Positions 49,634 through 59,256 are shown, numbered from the stretch's first letter. The stretch is DNA of 64,000 nucleotides from Marinisporobacter balticus (GCF_004345705.1 NZ_SLWV01000014.1:16880-80879); one strand, 5' to 3'. The notes: generated from the sequence alone by a model not told the origin. Program-made: numbers and translations.

Positions 49634-51412
49634 ATGAAGAAGTTATTAACAGGCAATGAAGCAGTTGCAAGAGGAGCTTTTGAAGCAGGTATTACCTTTG
49701 CAGCCGCATATCCTGGAACACCTAGTACAGAGATATTAGAAAATATTGCACCTTATAAAAAAGAAATAACGGCTGAATGGGCACCCAATGAAAAGGTAGC
49801 ACTAGAATCAGCAATTGGTGCATCCATTGCAGGGGCAAGAGCCCTTGCGGCCATGAAGCAAGTAGGTGTAAACGTTGCAGCAGATCCACTATTTTCATTT
49901 GCATATACAGGAGTAAACGGAGGAATCGTTCTTGTATCAGCTGATGAGCCTGGGATTCATTCATCCCAAAATGAACAGGATAACAGAATGTATGCTAAGT
50001 TTGCAAAAGTACCCATGTTAGAGCCGAGTAATAGCCAAGAAGCAAAAGATATGGTGAAGATTGCAGTAGAAACGAGTGAAAAATATGATACTTTAGTACT
50101 TCTAAGAATGACTACGAGAATCTGTCATAGTAAAAGTTTAGTGGAACTGAAAGAAAGAGAAGAAGTGGGAAAGAAAGATTATATAAAAAATCCACAAAAA
50201 TATGCCACAACCCCTGCTTATGCGAGAGGAATGCGCGTAAATATTGAGAGAAGACTTAAAACACTTGTAGACGCTTCAAATGAAAGTGAGTTAAATTATT
50301 TTGAGTGGCATGACAAAAAAATTGGGATCATATCATCAGGTGTTGCTTATCAACATGCTAAGGAAGTATTTGGAGATCGTGCATCCTATTTAAAACTTGG
50401 ATTTACATTCCCTCTTCCAATGAAAAAAATCCAAAAATTTGCTGCACAAGTTGAAACACTTTATGTAATTGAAGAAGTAGAGCCATATATTGAAGAACAA
50501 ATCAAAGCAGCAGGCATTGCATGTATTGGAAAGGAAAAAATTCCAAATATCGGAGAACTCAATGCAGATATCATTGCCAAAGTACTCCTTGGTGAAGAAA
50601 GACCAGTTATAGAATGTGATGCTTCAGATGTTGTAAGTAGACCACCAACATTATGCGCAGGATGTCCACATAGGGGTTTCTTCTATGAATTAAGTAAAAA
50701 GAAAAATGTTATGGTAACAGGTGATATTGGATGCTATGGTCTTGGTGTTGCAGATCCATTAAATACAGTGGATACCATCATTTGTATGGGGGCAAGTATC
50801 AGTGCGGGTCATGGCGCGCAGAAGGCGTTTAATCGACATAATACGAATACGCGAGTAGTATCTGTTATTGGAGATTCAACATTTTTTCATACGGGAATAA
50901 ATAGTCTTTTGGACGTTTCCTACAATAGAAGTAATACGGTTAGCGTTATACTAGATAATAGAATTACAGGAATGACAGGACATCAGGAAAATCCAGGAAG
51001 CGGCTATACGCTGCAAGGGATGCCAACGAAGGATATTGATATCCCAAACCTTTGTAAAGCCATGGGAATAGAAAATGTGAAAGTTGTAAATCCACTTAAG
51101 CTTAATGAAGTGAAAACTACATTAAATTGGGCATTAGAACTTGATGAACCTTCAGTGATTGTTACAAGATGGCCTTGTGTACTAAAAAAACATTCAGAAA
51201 TTGATATAGAGGAGTTTGGTGATTATAAAGGGTTATGTAGCGTAGATGTAGATCAGTGTATTGGTTGTAAGAAGTGCATCAAGACAGGATGTCCTGCACT
51301 ACAGTTTGATAAAAAAAGTAAGAAAGTAAAGATTGATAAGATACAATGTATAGGTTGTGAAGTCTGTGTACAGGTATGTCCTGTAAATGCAATTAACAAG
51401 GTGGGTGAATAA
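49634..51412 (+). CDS. iorA: Indolepyruvate:ferredoxin oxidoreductase, alpha subunit
   Basis: IorA oxidatively decarboxylates aryl-2-oxo acids (from Trp, Phe, Tyr) to acyl-CoA and reduces ferredoxin. The 592-residue chain has the pyrimidine-binding domain at the start (GNEAVARGAFEAGITFAAAYPGTPSTEI), the thiamine diphosphate domain (GDIGCYGLGV, GDSTFFHTG, DNRITGMTGHQENPGSG) and C-terminal ferredoxin clusters (CIGCKKCIKTGCPAL; CIGCEVCVQVCPVN). GGGAGG precedes the ATG. It forms an operon with iorB and perhaps buk. Confidence 0.96.
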   Translation: MKKLLTGNEAVARGAFEAGITFAAAYPGTPSTEILENIAPYKKEITAEWAPNEKVALESAIGASIAGARALAAMKQVGVNVAADPLFSFAYTGVNGGIVLVSADEPGIHSSQNEQDNRMYAKFAKVPMLEPSNSQEAKDMVKIAVETSEKYDTLVLLRMTTRICHSKSLVELKEREEVGKKDYIKNPQKYATTPAYARGMRVNIERRLKTLVDASNESELNYFEWHDKKIGIISSGVAYQHAKEVFGDRASYLKLGFTFPLPMKKIQKFAAQVETLYVIEEVEPYIEEQIKAAGIACIGKEKIPNIGELNADIIAKVLLGEERPVIECDASDVVSRPPTLCAGCPHRGFFYELSKKKNVMVTGDIGCYGLGVADPLNTVDTIICMGASISAGHGAQKAFNRHNTNTRVVSVIGDSTFFHTGINSLLDVSYNRSNTVSVILDNRITGMTGHQENPGSGYTLQGMPTKDIDIPNLCKAMGIENVKVVNPLKLNEVKTTLNWALELDEPSVIVTRWPCVLKKHSEIDIEEFGDYKGLCSVDVDQCIGCKKCIKTGCPALQFDKKSKKVKIDKIQCIGCEVCVQVCPVNAINKVGE

Positions 51413-51413
51413 A

Positions 51414-51989
51414 ATGGCAGAAGTGAAAAATATATTATTAGTTGGCGTAGGTGGGCAAGGGACAATCCTTGCGAGTAAAATATTGTCAGAAGGATTAATG
51501 GATGTAGGTTATGATGTAAAGATGTCTGAAATACATGGCATGTCTCAAAGAGGAGGCAGTGTTACAACACAAGTAAGATTTGGAAAAGAAGTATATTCAC
51601 CAATCATTGGAAAAGGTCAAGCAGATATATTGGTAGCATTTGAAACCATGGAAGCGCTAAGATGGCTAGACCATTTGAATCCTTATGGGAAAATAGTAGT
51701 AAATGATTATCAGATCCCTTCAGCGCCAATACTTACAGGAAAAAAAGATTATCCAGAAGGGGTTATTGAAAGAATTAAAGCGAAAGTAGATACAACTGTA
51801 TTAGATGCAGCAAACATCGCAGAGCGTTTGGGAAATGCAAAAACAATGAATATTGTTTTACTGGGTGCATTAGTGAAAGCGATAGGGCTTGAAGCAATAA
51901 ATTGGGAAGATATTATTAAGAAAAATGTAAAAGAAAAATTTATTGATATGAATATAAAAGCTTTAAAAACGGGAATGGACAGTTTATAA
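51414..51989 (+). CDS. iorB: Indolepyruvate:ferredoxin oxidoreductase, beta subunit
   Basis: This 191-residue gamma-type subunit of the 2-oxoacid oxidoreductase family has NILLVGVGGQGTILASKILSEG, the SEIHGMSQRGGSVTTQVRFG loop, and ADILVAFETMEALRWL. The ATG at 51414 follows the iorA stop by one base, with AAGGTGGGTG overlapping the end of iorA; the frame upstream belongs to iorA coding sequence. A terminator-like hairpin follows. Confidence 0.95.
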   Translation: MAEVKNILLVGVGGQGTILASKILSEGLMDVGYDVKMSEIHGMSQRGGSVTTQVRFGKEVYSPIIGKGQADILVAFETMEALRWLDHLNPYGKIVVNDYQIPSAPILTGKKDYPEGVIERIKAKVDTTVLDAANIAERLGNAKTMNIVLLGALVKAIGLEAINWEDIIKKNVKEKFIDMNIKALKTGMDSL

Positions 51990-51994
51990 AGATA

Positions 51995-52036
51995 CAAAAT
52001 CAAGGATTTTTTAGAATAGGAAATCCTTGATTTTAG
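51995..52036 (+). terminator. Terminator after iorB
   Basis: CAAAATCAAGGATTT-tttagaatagg-AAATCCTTGATTTT forms a 14-pair stem between iorB and buk. It may reduce rather than stop read-through. Confidence 0.75.
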
Positions 52037-52103
52037 AATATAAAGAGATATAATAGTTTTATAGAAAATTTTTAATATTCACTTTTAATAGGAGGTAGAT
52101 TTA

Positions 52104-53183
52104 ATGGAAGATTTAAACTATAAAATTTTAGCAATCAATCCTGGTTCAACATCTACAAAGATTGCAATCTATGAAAATGATAAGGAATTATATAAAAAAA
52201 CAATTGAACATTCTAATGAAGAAATTGAAAAATATAAAAATATTGCAGAACAATATGAAATGAGAAAAGAAGCCCTTATGGATTTTTTAAAGGAAGTTAA
52301 TTTTGATGTAAAAGAGTTATCTAGCGTAGTGGGTAGAGGTGGATTATTGCCTCCAGTTCAATCAGGAGCGTATATTGTAAATGAAGCCATGGTTGAAAGA
52401 TTAGCTAAAAGACCAATCATAGAACATGCTGCAAATTTAGGTGCAATTATTGCTTATGAAATCGCAAAACCTTTGGGCATACAAGCTTTTATATATGATT
52501 CTGTTGCAGTAGATGAATTAGACGCTATTGCAAGGATCTCTGGCATGGCTGATATAGAAAGAGATAGCTTTTCTCATGCACTCAATATGCGTGCTGTAGG
52601 GATTAAGGTTGCAAAAGAATTGGGAAAATCTTATAAGGATATGAACATGATTATTGCCCACTTAGGTGGAGGTATGTCTGTAAGTATGCACAAAAAAGGA
52701 AAAATGGTAGATATCGTTTCTGATGATGAAGGGCCATTTTCACCTGAAAGGGCAGGAAGAGTGCCTTGTAAACGATTGATTGAATTATGTTATTCAGGAA
52801 AATTTGATAAAAATACGATGAAAAAGAAACTAAGAGGAAAAGGTGGATTAATATCCTACTTAGGTACGAACAGTGCACTAGAAGTAGAAGAAAGAATTAA
52901 AAATGGCGATGAAGATGCAAAACTCGTGTATGAAGCAATGGCATACCAAATCGCAAAAGGAATTGGTGAACTTGCAACGGTAGTAGAGGGGCAAGTGGAT
53001 CAGATTATCATTACAGGGGGCATTGCGCATTCTAAGATGATGACAAATTGGATTGAAAAAAGGGTAGCATTTATTGCGCCGGTTGAGATTGTAGCAGGTG
53101 AAAATGAACTGCAAGCCCTTGCCTTTGGTGCTACTCGCGTATTAAAGGGTGAAGAAAAAGCCCATGTATACGATTTAGATTAA
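52104..53183 (+). CDS. buk: Butyrate kinase (acyl kinase)
   Basis: This 359-residue ASKHA-fold kinase makes ATP from an acyl phosphate. Motifs are ILAINPGSTSTKIAIYEN, VVGRGGLLPPVQSGAYIVNE, AHLGGGMSVSMHKKGKMVDIV, FSPERAGRVP and ITGGIAHSKMM. Next to iorAB it suggests energy recovery from keto-acid-derived acyl-CoA. No phosphotransbutyrylase gene lies next to it. The exact acyl chain is not predictable; branched or aryl acids are as likely as butyrate. GGAGG precedes the start. Confidence 0.93.
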   Translation: MEDLNYKILAINPGSTSTKIAIYENDKELYKKTIEHSNEEIEKYKNIAEQYEMRKEALMDFLKEVNFDVKELSSVVGRGGLLPPVQSGAYIVNEAMVERLAKRPIIEHAANLGAIIAYEIAKPLGIQAFIYDSVAVDELDAIARISGMADIERDSFSHALNMRAVGIKVAKELGKSYKDMNMIIAHLGGGMSVSMHKKGKMVDIVSDDEGPFSPERAGRVPCKRLIELCYSGKFDKNTMKKKLRGKGGLISYLGTNSALEVEERIKNGDEDAKLVYEAMAYQIAKGIGELATVVEGQVDQIIITGGIAHSKMMTNWIEKRVAFIAPVEIVAGENELQALAFGATRVLKGEEKAHVYDLD

Positions 53184-53213
53184 TAGGGTATCTTTTTATA
53201 AGATAGAAACGAT

Positions 53214-53249
53214 ATCGCCACCATCAAAACTTCATTTGATGGTGGCGAT
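53214..53249. terminator. Bidirectional terminator
   Basis: ATCGCCACCATCAAA-acttca-TTTGATGGTGGCGAT is a perfect 15-pair stem between the convergent buk and aminotransferase genes. Confidence 0.9.
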
Positions 53250-53275
53250 TTATTATAAAATAGCTTGTATTATTT

Positions 53276-54457
53276 CTATTTAAACTCTTCTACTAGTTTT
53301 TCAAAGGCTGCAATCGATCTTTCGATCATGCCAAATTTAACACAATAAGACATTCTAAAATATCCTGGACAACCAAAGCCACTACCTGGAACCAATAATA
53401 AATTATACTTCGTGGCTCTTTTTACAAATTCGATATCATCTGCAATCAACGCTTTTGGAAAAAGATAAAAAGCGCCTTGTGGTTTAACACACTCAAAGCC
53501 TAGCTTTGTAAGATGTTCATATAAAAAATCTCTTCTTTTTTTGTATCCTTCAATATCTACCTTAGCATCTAGTGTATCGCCTACGACCTTTTGGAATAAA
53601 GCAGGTGCATTTACGAAACCTAATGTACGATTGCAAAGCGCCAATGCATTACACAATAAATCGACATCTTTTATCCTGCTACTTGCAGCGATATACCCAA
53701 TCCTTTCACCTGCTAGTCCTAAAGATTTACTAAAAGAGTTAACAATGATCGCGTTATCAAAAATAGCTAAAAGGCTAGGCACTTTCATATGATCATAAAC
53801 AATCTCAGCATAAGGTTGATCGGATAAGATAAAGATGGTTGTATTATACTCACTTTCTTTTCTTTTAATCAACTGATCCATTGCTTTTAATTTTTCTTCG
53901 CTATAGATCACACCAGTTGGATTGTTAGGTATATTGATAAGTATAGCTTTTGTTTTAGGGGTAATCCCTTTTTCTAATATAGCTAAATCAGGCTCAAAAG
54001 TAGCAGGATCTGTAGGTAGGGCGACTAGTTTTCCACCGTGATTATCTACATAAGTATTGTATTCTACGAAATATGGCGCAAAAGTGAGTACTTCCTCTCC
54101 CGGATTTAGTAAAGATTTAAAAACCACATTGAGTCCACCCGCTGCACCTACAGTCATAATGACGTGATTTGCATTAAGTGCTACACCACTTTCTTTTTCG
54201 AGAGATTTTGCTATTTTTTCTCTAACATCTGAAAAACCAGCATTACTCATATAGCGATGCATGCCTTTTTCATCGCTTAAAATATATTTTTTAAGGGTTT
54301 CGACCACTTTAAGAGGCGGTTCTGCATATGGATTTCCGATACTAAAGTCATAGACATTCTCTTCACCATATTTTTGTGATAAGCGCGCTCCTTCTTCAAA
54401 CATAGCCCTAATCCAAGATGATTTATTTAAACTTGTGATAACTTTTTCTGAAAACAT
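53276..54457 (-). CDS. Class I/II pyridoxal-phosphate aminotransferase
   Basis: This 393-residue fold-type I aminotransferase of the aspartate-aminotransferase-like group has DFSIGNPYAEPP, VGAAGGLNVVFKSLLNPGEEVLTFAPYFVEY, NIPNNPTGVIYSEE, SDQPYAEIVYD and the cofactor Lys in NSFSKSLGLAGERIGY. GRMSYC near the end should hold the carboxylate Arg (FRMSYC in this protein). The substrate is unknown; the iorAB/buk neighbourhood suggests amino acid to keto acid conversion (inference). AAAGGAGTGAT precedes the ATG. Confidence 0.9.
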   Translation of the reverse strand: MFSEKVITSLNKSSWIRAMFEEGARLSQKYGEENVYDFSIGNPYAEPPLKVVETLKKYILSDEKGMHRYMSNAGFSDVREKIAKSLEKESGVALNANHVIMTVGAAGGLNVVFKSLLNPGEEVLTFAPYFVEYNTYVDNHGGKLVALPTDPATFEPDLAILEKGITPKTKAILINIPNNPTGVIYSEEKLKAMDQLIKRKESEYNTTIFILSDQPYAEIVYDHMKVPSLLAIFDNAIIVNSFSKSLGLAGERIGYIAASSRIKDVDLLCNALALCNRTLGFVNAPALFQKVVGDTLDAKVDIEGYKKRRDFLYEHLTKLGFECVKPQGAFYLFPKALIADDIEFVKRATKYNLLLVPGSGFGCPGYFRMSYCVKFGMIERSIAAFEKLVEEFK

Positions 54458-54582
54458 AAGATCACTCCTTTGTTATGATAGTAAACATAAAGATATATTG
54501 AGATTTGAAAAAACTTCGCAATCTTTAAATTTTTCAATATATTTTGACTGCTACTTATAAAATAGCGTTAGATAGGATTCAT

Positions 54583-55608
54583 TTATTTGACTTCTACAAT
54601 CCATCCTTTAGGGGCTTTCACATCTCCAAATTGAATCCCATAAAGGGTATCATAAAGTTTTTTTGTAACAGGACCAACTTCTGTTTTACTATGGAAAACA
54701 TGAAGTTTTCCTTTATACTCTATTCCTCCAATGGGAGTAATTACAGCTGCAGTTCCGCATGCACCAGCTTCCTTGAATTCATCTAATTGATCAATCAAAA
54801 CATCTCTTTCTGCTACTTCCATTTCTAGGTATTCTTTTGCAACATGTAGCAATGAATATTTTGTAATACTAGGAAGAATAGATGGAGATTTCGGTGTGAT
54901 GAATTTATTGTCTTTTGTAATGCCAAAGAAGTTTGCTGCGCCAACTTCTTCTATCTTTGTATGAGTCAGTGGGTCAAGATAAATACAATCTGCAAAACCT
55001 TTTTTTACGGCGAGTTCATGAGAAAGAAGGCTACCAGCATAGTTTCCTCCAACCTTTGCGGCTCCTGTACCGTAGGGTGCAGCTCTATCATATTGTGAAA
55101 CTGTGAAGTTTACAGGTGCCATTCCTCCTTTAAAGTAAGGTCCTACAGGAAGACAAAATACGCAGAATATGTACTCGGGAGCTGGTTTTACCCCAATGTT
55201 GTCTCCAACACCGATTACAAAAGGTCTAAGATAAAGGGTTGCTCCGGTGCCATAAGGTGGCACATAATGTTCGTTTGCTTTAACAACTTGAATACAAGCA
55301 TCTATAAATTTGTCTTCAGGTATTTCAGGCATTAAAACACGCTTGCAGCTATCGTTTATACGTTTGGCATTTTGATTCGGTCTGAAAAGTTGAATTTTTC
55401 CGGATTTCGTACGATATGCTTTTAATCCTTCAAAGCATTGTTGTCCATAATGAAGTGCTGTAGAAGATTCACTGATAGAAAGGTGATGATCTTCAACAAG
55501 TGTTCCTTCATCCCAATTGCCATCCTTCCATTTTGAAACATAACGTAAATCTGTTTTGATATAGCTAAATCCTAGGTTGCTCCAATCAATATCTACTGTT
55601 TTACACAT
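54583..55608 (-). CDS. ilvE: Branched-chain amino acid aminotransferase
   Basis: This 341-residue fold-type IV enzyme has WDEGTLVEDHHLSISESSTALHYGQQCFEGLKAYRT, GTGATLYLRPF, the cofactor Lys in KVGGNYAGSLLSHELAVKKGFADCIYLDP, EEVGAANFFGIT and ACGTAAVITPIGGIEY. The ATG at 55608 has AGGAGGG upstream; 15 further codons in frame are not supported. It interconverts Leu, Ile and Val with keto acids and may serve synthesis or fermentation. It lies in the same direction as the next aminotransferase. Confidence 0.94.
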   Translation of the reverse strand: MCKTVDIDWSNLGFSYIKTDLRYVSKWKDGNWDEGTLVEDHHLSISESSTALHYGQQCFEGLKAYRTKSGKIQLFRPNQNAKRINDSCKRVLMPEIPEDKFIDACIQVVKANEHYVPPYGTGATLYLRPFVIGVGDNIGVKPAPEYIFCVFCLPVGPYFKGGMAPVNFTVSQYDRAAPYGTGAAKVGGNYAGSLLSHELAVKKGFADCIYLDPLTHTKIEEVGAANFFGITKDNKFITPKSPSILPSITKYSLLHVAKEYLEMEVAERDVLIDQLDEFKEAGACGTAAVITPIGGIEYKGKLHVFHSKTEVGPVTKKLYDTLYGIQFGDVKAPKGWIVEVK

Positions 55609-55907
55609 AAAATCCCTCCTATAAAAAAGATCGAAATATACTACAAATAACAAATTTCATACGTATGCAATATACTTCATAATTGAGTAATAACTACCAT
55701 TATTATAGCACAATAATACAATGTTGAATGTAAAATAATGTTATTTGTAGATAATGTGAACAAAGAATACAAAAAAGTCTAAAATATATTTTCAATAAGT
55801 AAATATATAGATTTTGATGATATAATATAATAGGTTTAACATATACTGAGATCAAAGTTAAAATAATAAAGGTTTTATAGTAAATAGATTTTAAAAGGAT
55901 GGTTAAG

Positions 55908-57683
55908 ATGAAGCTTATAAAGATAGTATCAAATGTTCAAAATATAGCCGATGCCATAGCAAGTGTTATAAAAGTGGATGTAACGATTGTGGATAATCAC
56001 CTCAATCGAATTGCTGCTACTGGGCGCTATAAAAAGAATATTGGAGAAAAAGTAAATAAGAATTCTGTATTTGGTTTTGCTTTTAGGCGAGGGGAAAGCT
56101 TTATTATTGAAAATCCAAGAAACCATATTGCTTGTTTAAAATGCGAAGACATTCAGAAATGTAGGGAATATGCAGAAGTATGCTGTCCTATTAAAGTAAA
56201 CAACCAAACCATTGGGGTAATCGGACTCATTGCTTTTGAAGAAGGACAGAGACAGGCTATAATCAGTAATAAAACAAATCTCATGGAATTTTTAAATCGA
56301 ATGGCAGATTTAATTGCTTCAAAGCTACTAGAACAAGAAAAGACAGAAAAAATAAAATTGTTAGCAACAGAATTAGAAATTGTTTTAAATTCAGTGGATA
56401 GAGGAATTATTGCAGTAGATGAGGAAGGGGATTTTTTGCACTACAATAAAAAAGCAGTGCAATTATTTAAAATAGATGAAAAAAAAGATTTACCTAGCAA
56501 TATTAAAGATTTGTTAGGGAATTTAAATTTGAGTCATTTGATCCTAAAAAATGAATCTATAAAAAATAGAGCATTTCGTTATGAAAGAAAAAATTATCAC
56601 TTTAGAGGTATATTTGATGCAGATCCCATTGTAATAGGAGATAAAAGCTTTGGTATCGTTTTTACATTTAGCAATATTTCTGAGGTTTTAAGTGTAGTTA
56701 ATGATATTGCTACAGGAACCATTATGATGCGTTTTGATCATATTATAGGCAATAGTCAATGTTTGAAGGACGTAAAGGATGAAGCGCAAAAGGCGGCAAA
56801 AACAACCTCGACGGTTTTAATTCAAGGGGAGAGCGGAACAGGAAAAGAACTATTTGCGCGAGCCATTCATTTTCATGGCAAGCGAATGAATAGACCTTTC
56901 ATACCTATAAATTGTGCGGCTATTCCAGAACAATTATTAGAGAGTGAACTCTTTGGTTATGAGGAAGGTGCTTTTACTGGATCAAAACGAGGGGGAAAAG
57001 CGGGTAAGTTTGAATTAGCCAACAAAGGAACGATCTTTTTAGATGAGATTGGAGATATGCCGATCCATTTACAAACAAAACTTCTAAGAGTTTTGCAAGC
57101 GTATGAGATTGAAAAAGTGGGAGGAAAAGAATTAATTCCCATAGATGTAAGGATTATTGCAGCGACCAATAAAGACTTAGAAAAAAAGGTAGTAGAAGGA
57201 GAATTTAGAGAAGATTTATTTTATCGATTGAATGTAATTCCTATTAATATTCCACCGCTTAGAGAACGAAAAGAAGATGTTGTGATTTTGGTAAAATATC
57301 TATTAGACAAATGCAATAAAAAGCTAGGAAAACATATTGAGCAAATAGATACCCATGTAGTAGAAACTCTTATTAACTATGGGTGGCCTGGTAATGTGCG
57401 GGAACTTGAAAATACGGTTGAATATGCTGTGAATATGTGTAGTAGTAATATCATTACAAAGATGGATTTGCCAAATCGATTGATCTATAAAAATCAATCG
57501 GTTGAAAAAATACAATTGAAAGAAATTACACCGATTAAGACATTAGAAATCAGAGAAATAAAAAAAGCCATAGCGTATTTGGGAAATACGAAGCAGGCAA
57601 TGACAAAAGCAGCACAAACATTAGGAATAAGTCGTGCAACACTTTATAGAAAACTAAAAGAATATCAAATAAAACAGTCTTAA
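55908..57683 (+). CDS. cdsR: Sigma-54-dependent activator with Cys-rich sensor, CdsR-like
   Basis: This 591-residue activator has an N-terminal GAF-like sensor (about 10-145) carrying a cysteine cluster (CLKCEDIQKCREYAEVCCPI), a PAS domain (about 155-260), an AAA+ domain (GESGTGKE, ELFGYEEGAFTGSKRGG, FLDEIGD) and a Fis-type helix-turn-helix (TKAAQTLGISRATLYRKLKEY). AAAAGGATGG lies nine bases before the ATG at 55908; the ATG at 55899 overlaps that site. The target cdsB follows with a sigma-54 promoter, as described for CdsR and cdsB in Clostridioides difficile. Note GAFTGS in place of GAFTGA. The gene name is by analogy. Confidence 0.82.
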   Translation: MKLIKIVSNVQNIADAIASVIKVDVTIVDNHLNRIAATGRYKKNIGEKVNKNSVFGFAFRRGESFIIENPRNHIACLKCEDIQKCREYAEVCCPIKVNNQTIGVIGLIAFEEGQRQAIISNKTNLMEFLNRMADLIASKLLEQEKTEKIKLLATELEIVLNSVDRGIIAVDEEGDFLHYNKKAVQLFKIDEKKDLPSNIKDLLGNLNLSHLILKNESIKNRAFRYERKNYHFRGIFDADPIVIGDKSFGIVFTFSNISEVLSVVNDIATGTIMMRFDHIIGNSQCLKDVKDEAQKAAKTTSTVLIQGESGTGKELFARAIHFHGKRMNRPFIPINCAAIPEQLLESELFGYEEGAFTGSKRGGKAGKFELANKGTIFLDEIGDMPIHLQTKLLRVLQAYEIEKVGGKELIPIDVRIIAATNKDLEKKVVEGEFREDLFYRLNVIPINIPPLRERKEDVVILVKYLLDKCNKKLGKHIEQIDTHVVETLINYGWPGNVRELENTVEYAVNMCSSNIITKMDLPNRLIYKNQSVEKIQLKEITPIKTLEIREIKKAIAYLGNTKQAMTKAAQTLGISRATLYRKLKEYQIKQS

Positions 57684-57718
57684 AATGATACAAAAATCTC
57701 ATTTTAAGACTGTTTTTG
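57677..57718 (+). terminator. Terminator after the CdsR-like gene
   Basis: AGTCTTAAAATGA-tacaaaaatc-TCATTTTAAGACT followed by GTTTTTGTTTT is a 13-pair stem that begins in the last codons of the gene. Confidence 0.85.
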
Positions 57719-57741
57719 TTTTGTGTTATCTCATTTTGAGA
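57697..57741 (+). promoter_or_regulatory. Candidate tandem activator sites before cdsB
   Basis: TCTCATTTTAAGA (57697-57709) and TCTCATTTTGAGA (57729-57741) differ in one base and are 32 bases apart, about three helical turns. The second is a near dyad (TCTCA-ttt-TGAGA). The first overlaps the terminator stem. They lie 41-85 bases before the -24 element. Confidence 0.55.
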
Positions 57742-57781
57742 AAAAAAGTTTTTCAAATGGCTATTTTTCAATAGGAATTCT

Positions 57782-57796
57782 TGGCATGATTATTGC
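57782..57796 (+). promoter_or_regulatory. Sigma-54 promoter of cdsB
   Basis: TGGCATGATTATTGC fits the -24/-12 consensus with GG and GC 12 bases apart, 44 bases before the cdsB start. Confidence 0.9.
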
Positions 57797-57839
57797 AAAT
57801 ATATCCTTTTAATAGAACTGGAATAAAGGAGGAATTTCT

Positions 57840-59132
57840 ATGGAACTAACAAATATTATTATTGAAACCTTAAGAAAAGAAGTTGTACCTGCAATGGGAT
57901 GTACGGAACCCGTAGCGGTAGCATTAGCATGTGCGAAGGCGAAGGAACTGATAGACTTTGATGAAATTAAAAAAATAGAAATTTTAGTGAGTCCAAATAT
58001 ATATAAAAATGGTTTGGGTGTAGGTATTCCAAATACAGAAGAAGTAGGGCTTCGTATTGCTGCAGCACTAGGGGTGATAGGTGGAAAAAGCGACAAGGAT
58101 CTACAAGTTTTAGAAGATATTACGAAAAAAGAAATTGATTTGGCAAAAAAATTATTAGAGGATGAAAAATTATCATTAGGCATCAAAGATACGCACGAAA
58201 AGATATATGTGGAAGTAATGCTTTTTACAGATCAAGGAGAGGCAAAGACCGTCATAAAAGGAAAACATAATCAATTTATGTATATAGGAAAAAATGGAGA
58301 AATTATATTAGAGACGAAAACAGAAAATGTAGAGAAAGAAGATACTACAAAACTATTATATGATTTAAGCATCAAAGAAATTATAAAAGCAATAGAAAAA
58401 ATACCTTATGAAGAGATCTCTTTTATGTTAGATGGATTAGTAATGAATAAAAAAATTGCACAAGAAGGTCTAAATAAAAAGATGGGTATGGGTGTAGGGA
58501 TTGGTTTTTATGAAAATATAAAAAAAGGCATGTTATCCGATGATCTAATGAACCAAGCAATGATGTTAACAGCTGCTGCATCAGATGCGAGAATGTCTGG
58601 GATCGGTATGAGTGTGATGAGTAGTAATGGCAGTGGGAATAATGGATTAACGGCGATTTTACCCATTGCTGCATATGCAAATAAATTTCAAGTAGAGAAC
58701 GAAAGACTGGCAAAATCTGTAGCGATTAGTCACATTGTAAACAGTTATATCAAACATTATATAGGTAGACTATCTGCTTTATGTGGGTGTGGTGTTGCAG
58801 CAGGAACAGGTGCAAGTGTAGCGATTGCATGGTTAATGGGTGCGAATGAAGAACAAATAGATGGCGCAATCAAAAATATGCTTGCGAATGTAAGTGGAAT
58901 GATTTGTGATGGGGCAAAGATAGGATGTGCGTTAAAGTTAGCAACTTCAGCTTCTGTTGCTGTCCAATCAGCGCTTTTAGCATTAAGTGATAATATTGTT
59001 CCTGCTAAAAATGGTATTATAGCAGAAACAGCAGAAGACACTATAAAAAATCTAGGAACTGTATCTTCAGAAGGAATGACCATCACGGATCATGTAATTT
59101 TAGATGTTATGAAAAATATGCAATCCGCTTAA
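57840..59132 (+). CDS. cdsB: L-cysteine desulfidase family protein (UPF0597)
   Basis: This 430-residue protein of the UPF0597/L-cysteine desulfidase family breaks cysteine down to pyruvate, ammonia and sulfide. Conserved cysteines of the Fe-S site are seen in VVPAMGCTEPVAVALACAKA, LSALCGCGVAAGTGAS and NVSGMICDGAKIGCALK. MLTAAASDARMSGIGMSVMSSNGSGNNGL and TEEVGLRIAAALG are further family blocks. AAAGGAGG precedes the ATG. The sigma-54 promoter and adjacent CdsR-like gene support the cysteine role. L-serine dehydration is the nearest alternative. Confidence 0.85.
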   Translation: MELTNIIIETLRKEVVPAMGCTEPVAVALACAKAKELIDFDEIKKIEILVSPNIYKNGLGVGIPNTEEVGLRIAAALGVIGGKSDKDLQVLEDITKKEIDLAKKLLEDEKLSLGIKDTHEKIYVEVMLFTDQGEAKTVIKGKHNQFMYIGKNGEIILETKTENVEKEDTTKLLYDLSIKEIIKAIEKIPYEEISFMLDGLVMNKKIAQEGLNKKMGMGVGIGFYENIKKGMLSDDLMNQAMMLTAAASDARMSGIGMSVMSSNGSGNNGLTAILPIAAYANKFQVENERLAKSVAISHIVNSYIKHYIGRLSALCGCGVAAGTGASVAIAWLMGANEEQIDGAIKNMLANVSGMICDGAKIGCALKLATSASVAVQSALLALSDNIVPAKNGIIAETAEDTIKNLGTVSSEGMTITDHVILDVMKNMQSA

Positions 59133-59134
59133 CG

Positions 59135-59162
59135 AAATCCCCTTGTTAAGGGGATTTTTTTA
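59135..59162 (+). terminator. Terminator of cdsB
   Basis: AAATCCCCTT-gtt-AAGGGGATTT followed by a T run, a few bases after the stop codon. Confidence 0.9.
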
Positions 59163-59256
59163 AAATTGAACAACACAAGTATTTTCTTTACAATGCCTAA
59201 GCAAATATGATAATCTAGGAGTAATATATTTAAAACGAAAAGTTAGGAGCACTATT

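Noticed and set aside
54480..54560. AT-rich inverted repeat between the two aminotransferase genes
   Set aside because: Only about nine A-T pairs form and no T run follows, too weak to call a terminator.
58423..59086. Minus-strand ORFs opposite cdsB
   Set aside because: They are shadows of a well-supported UPF0597 gene and have no ribosome sites.
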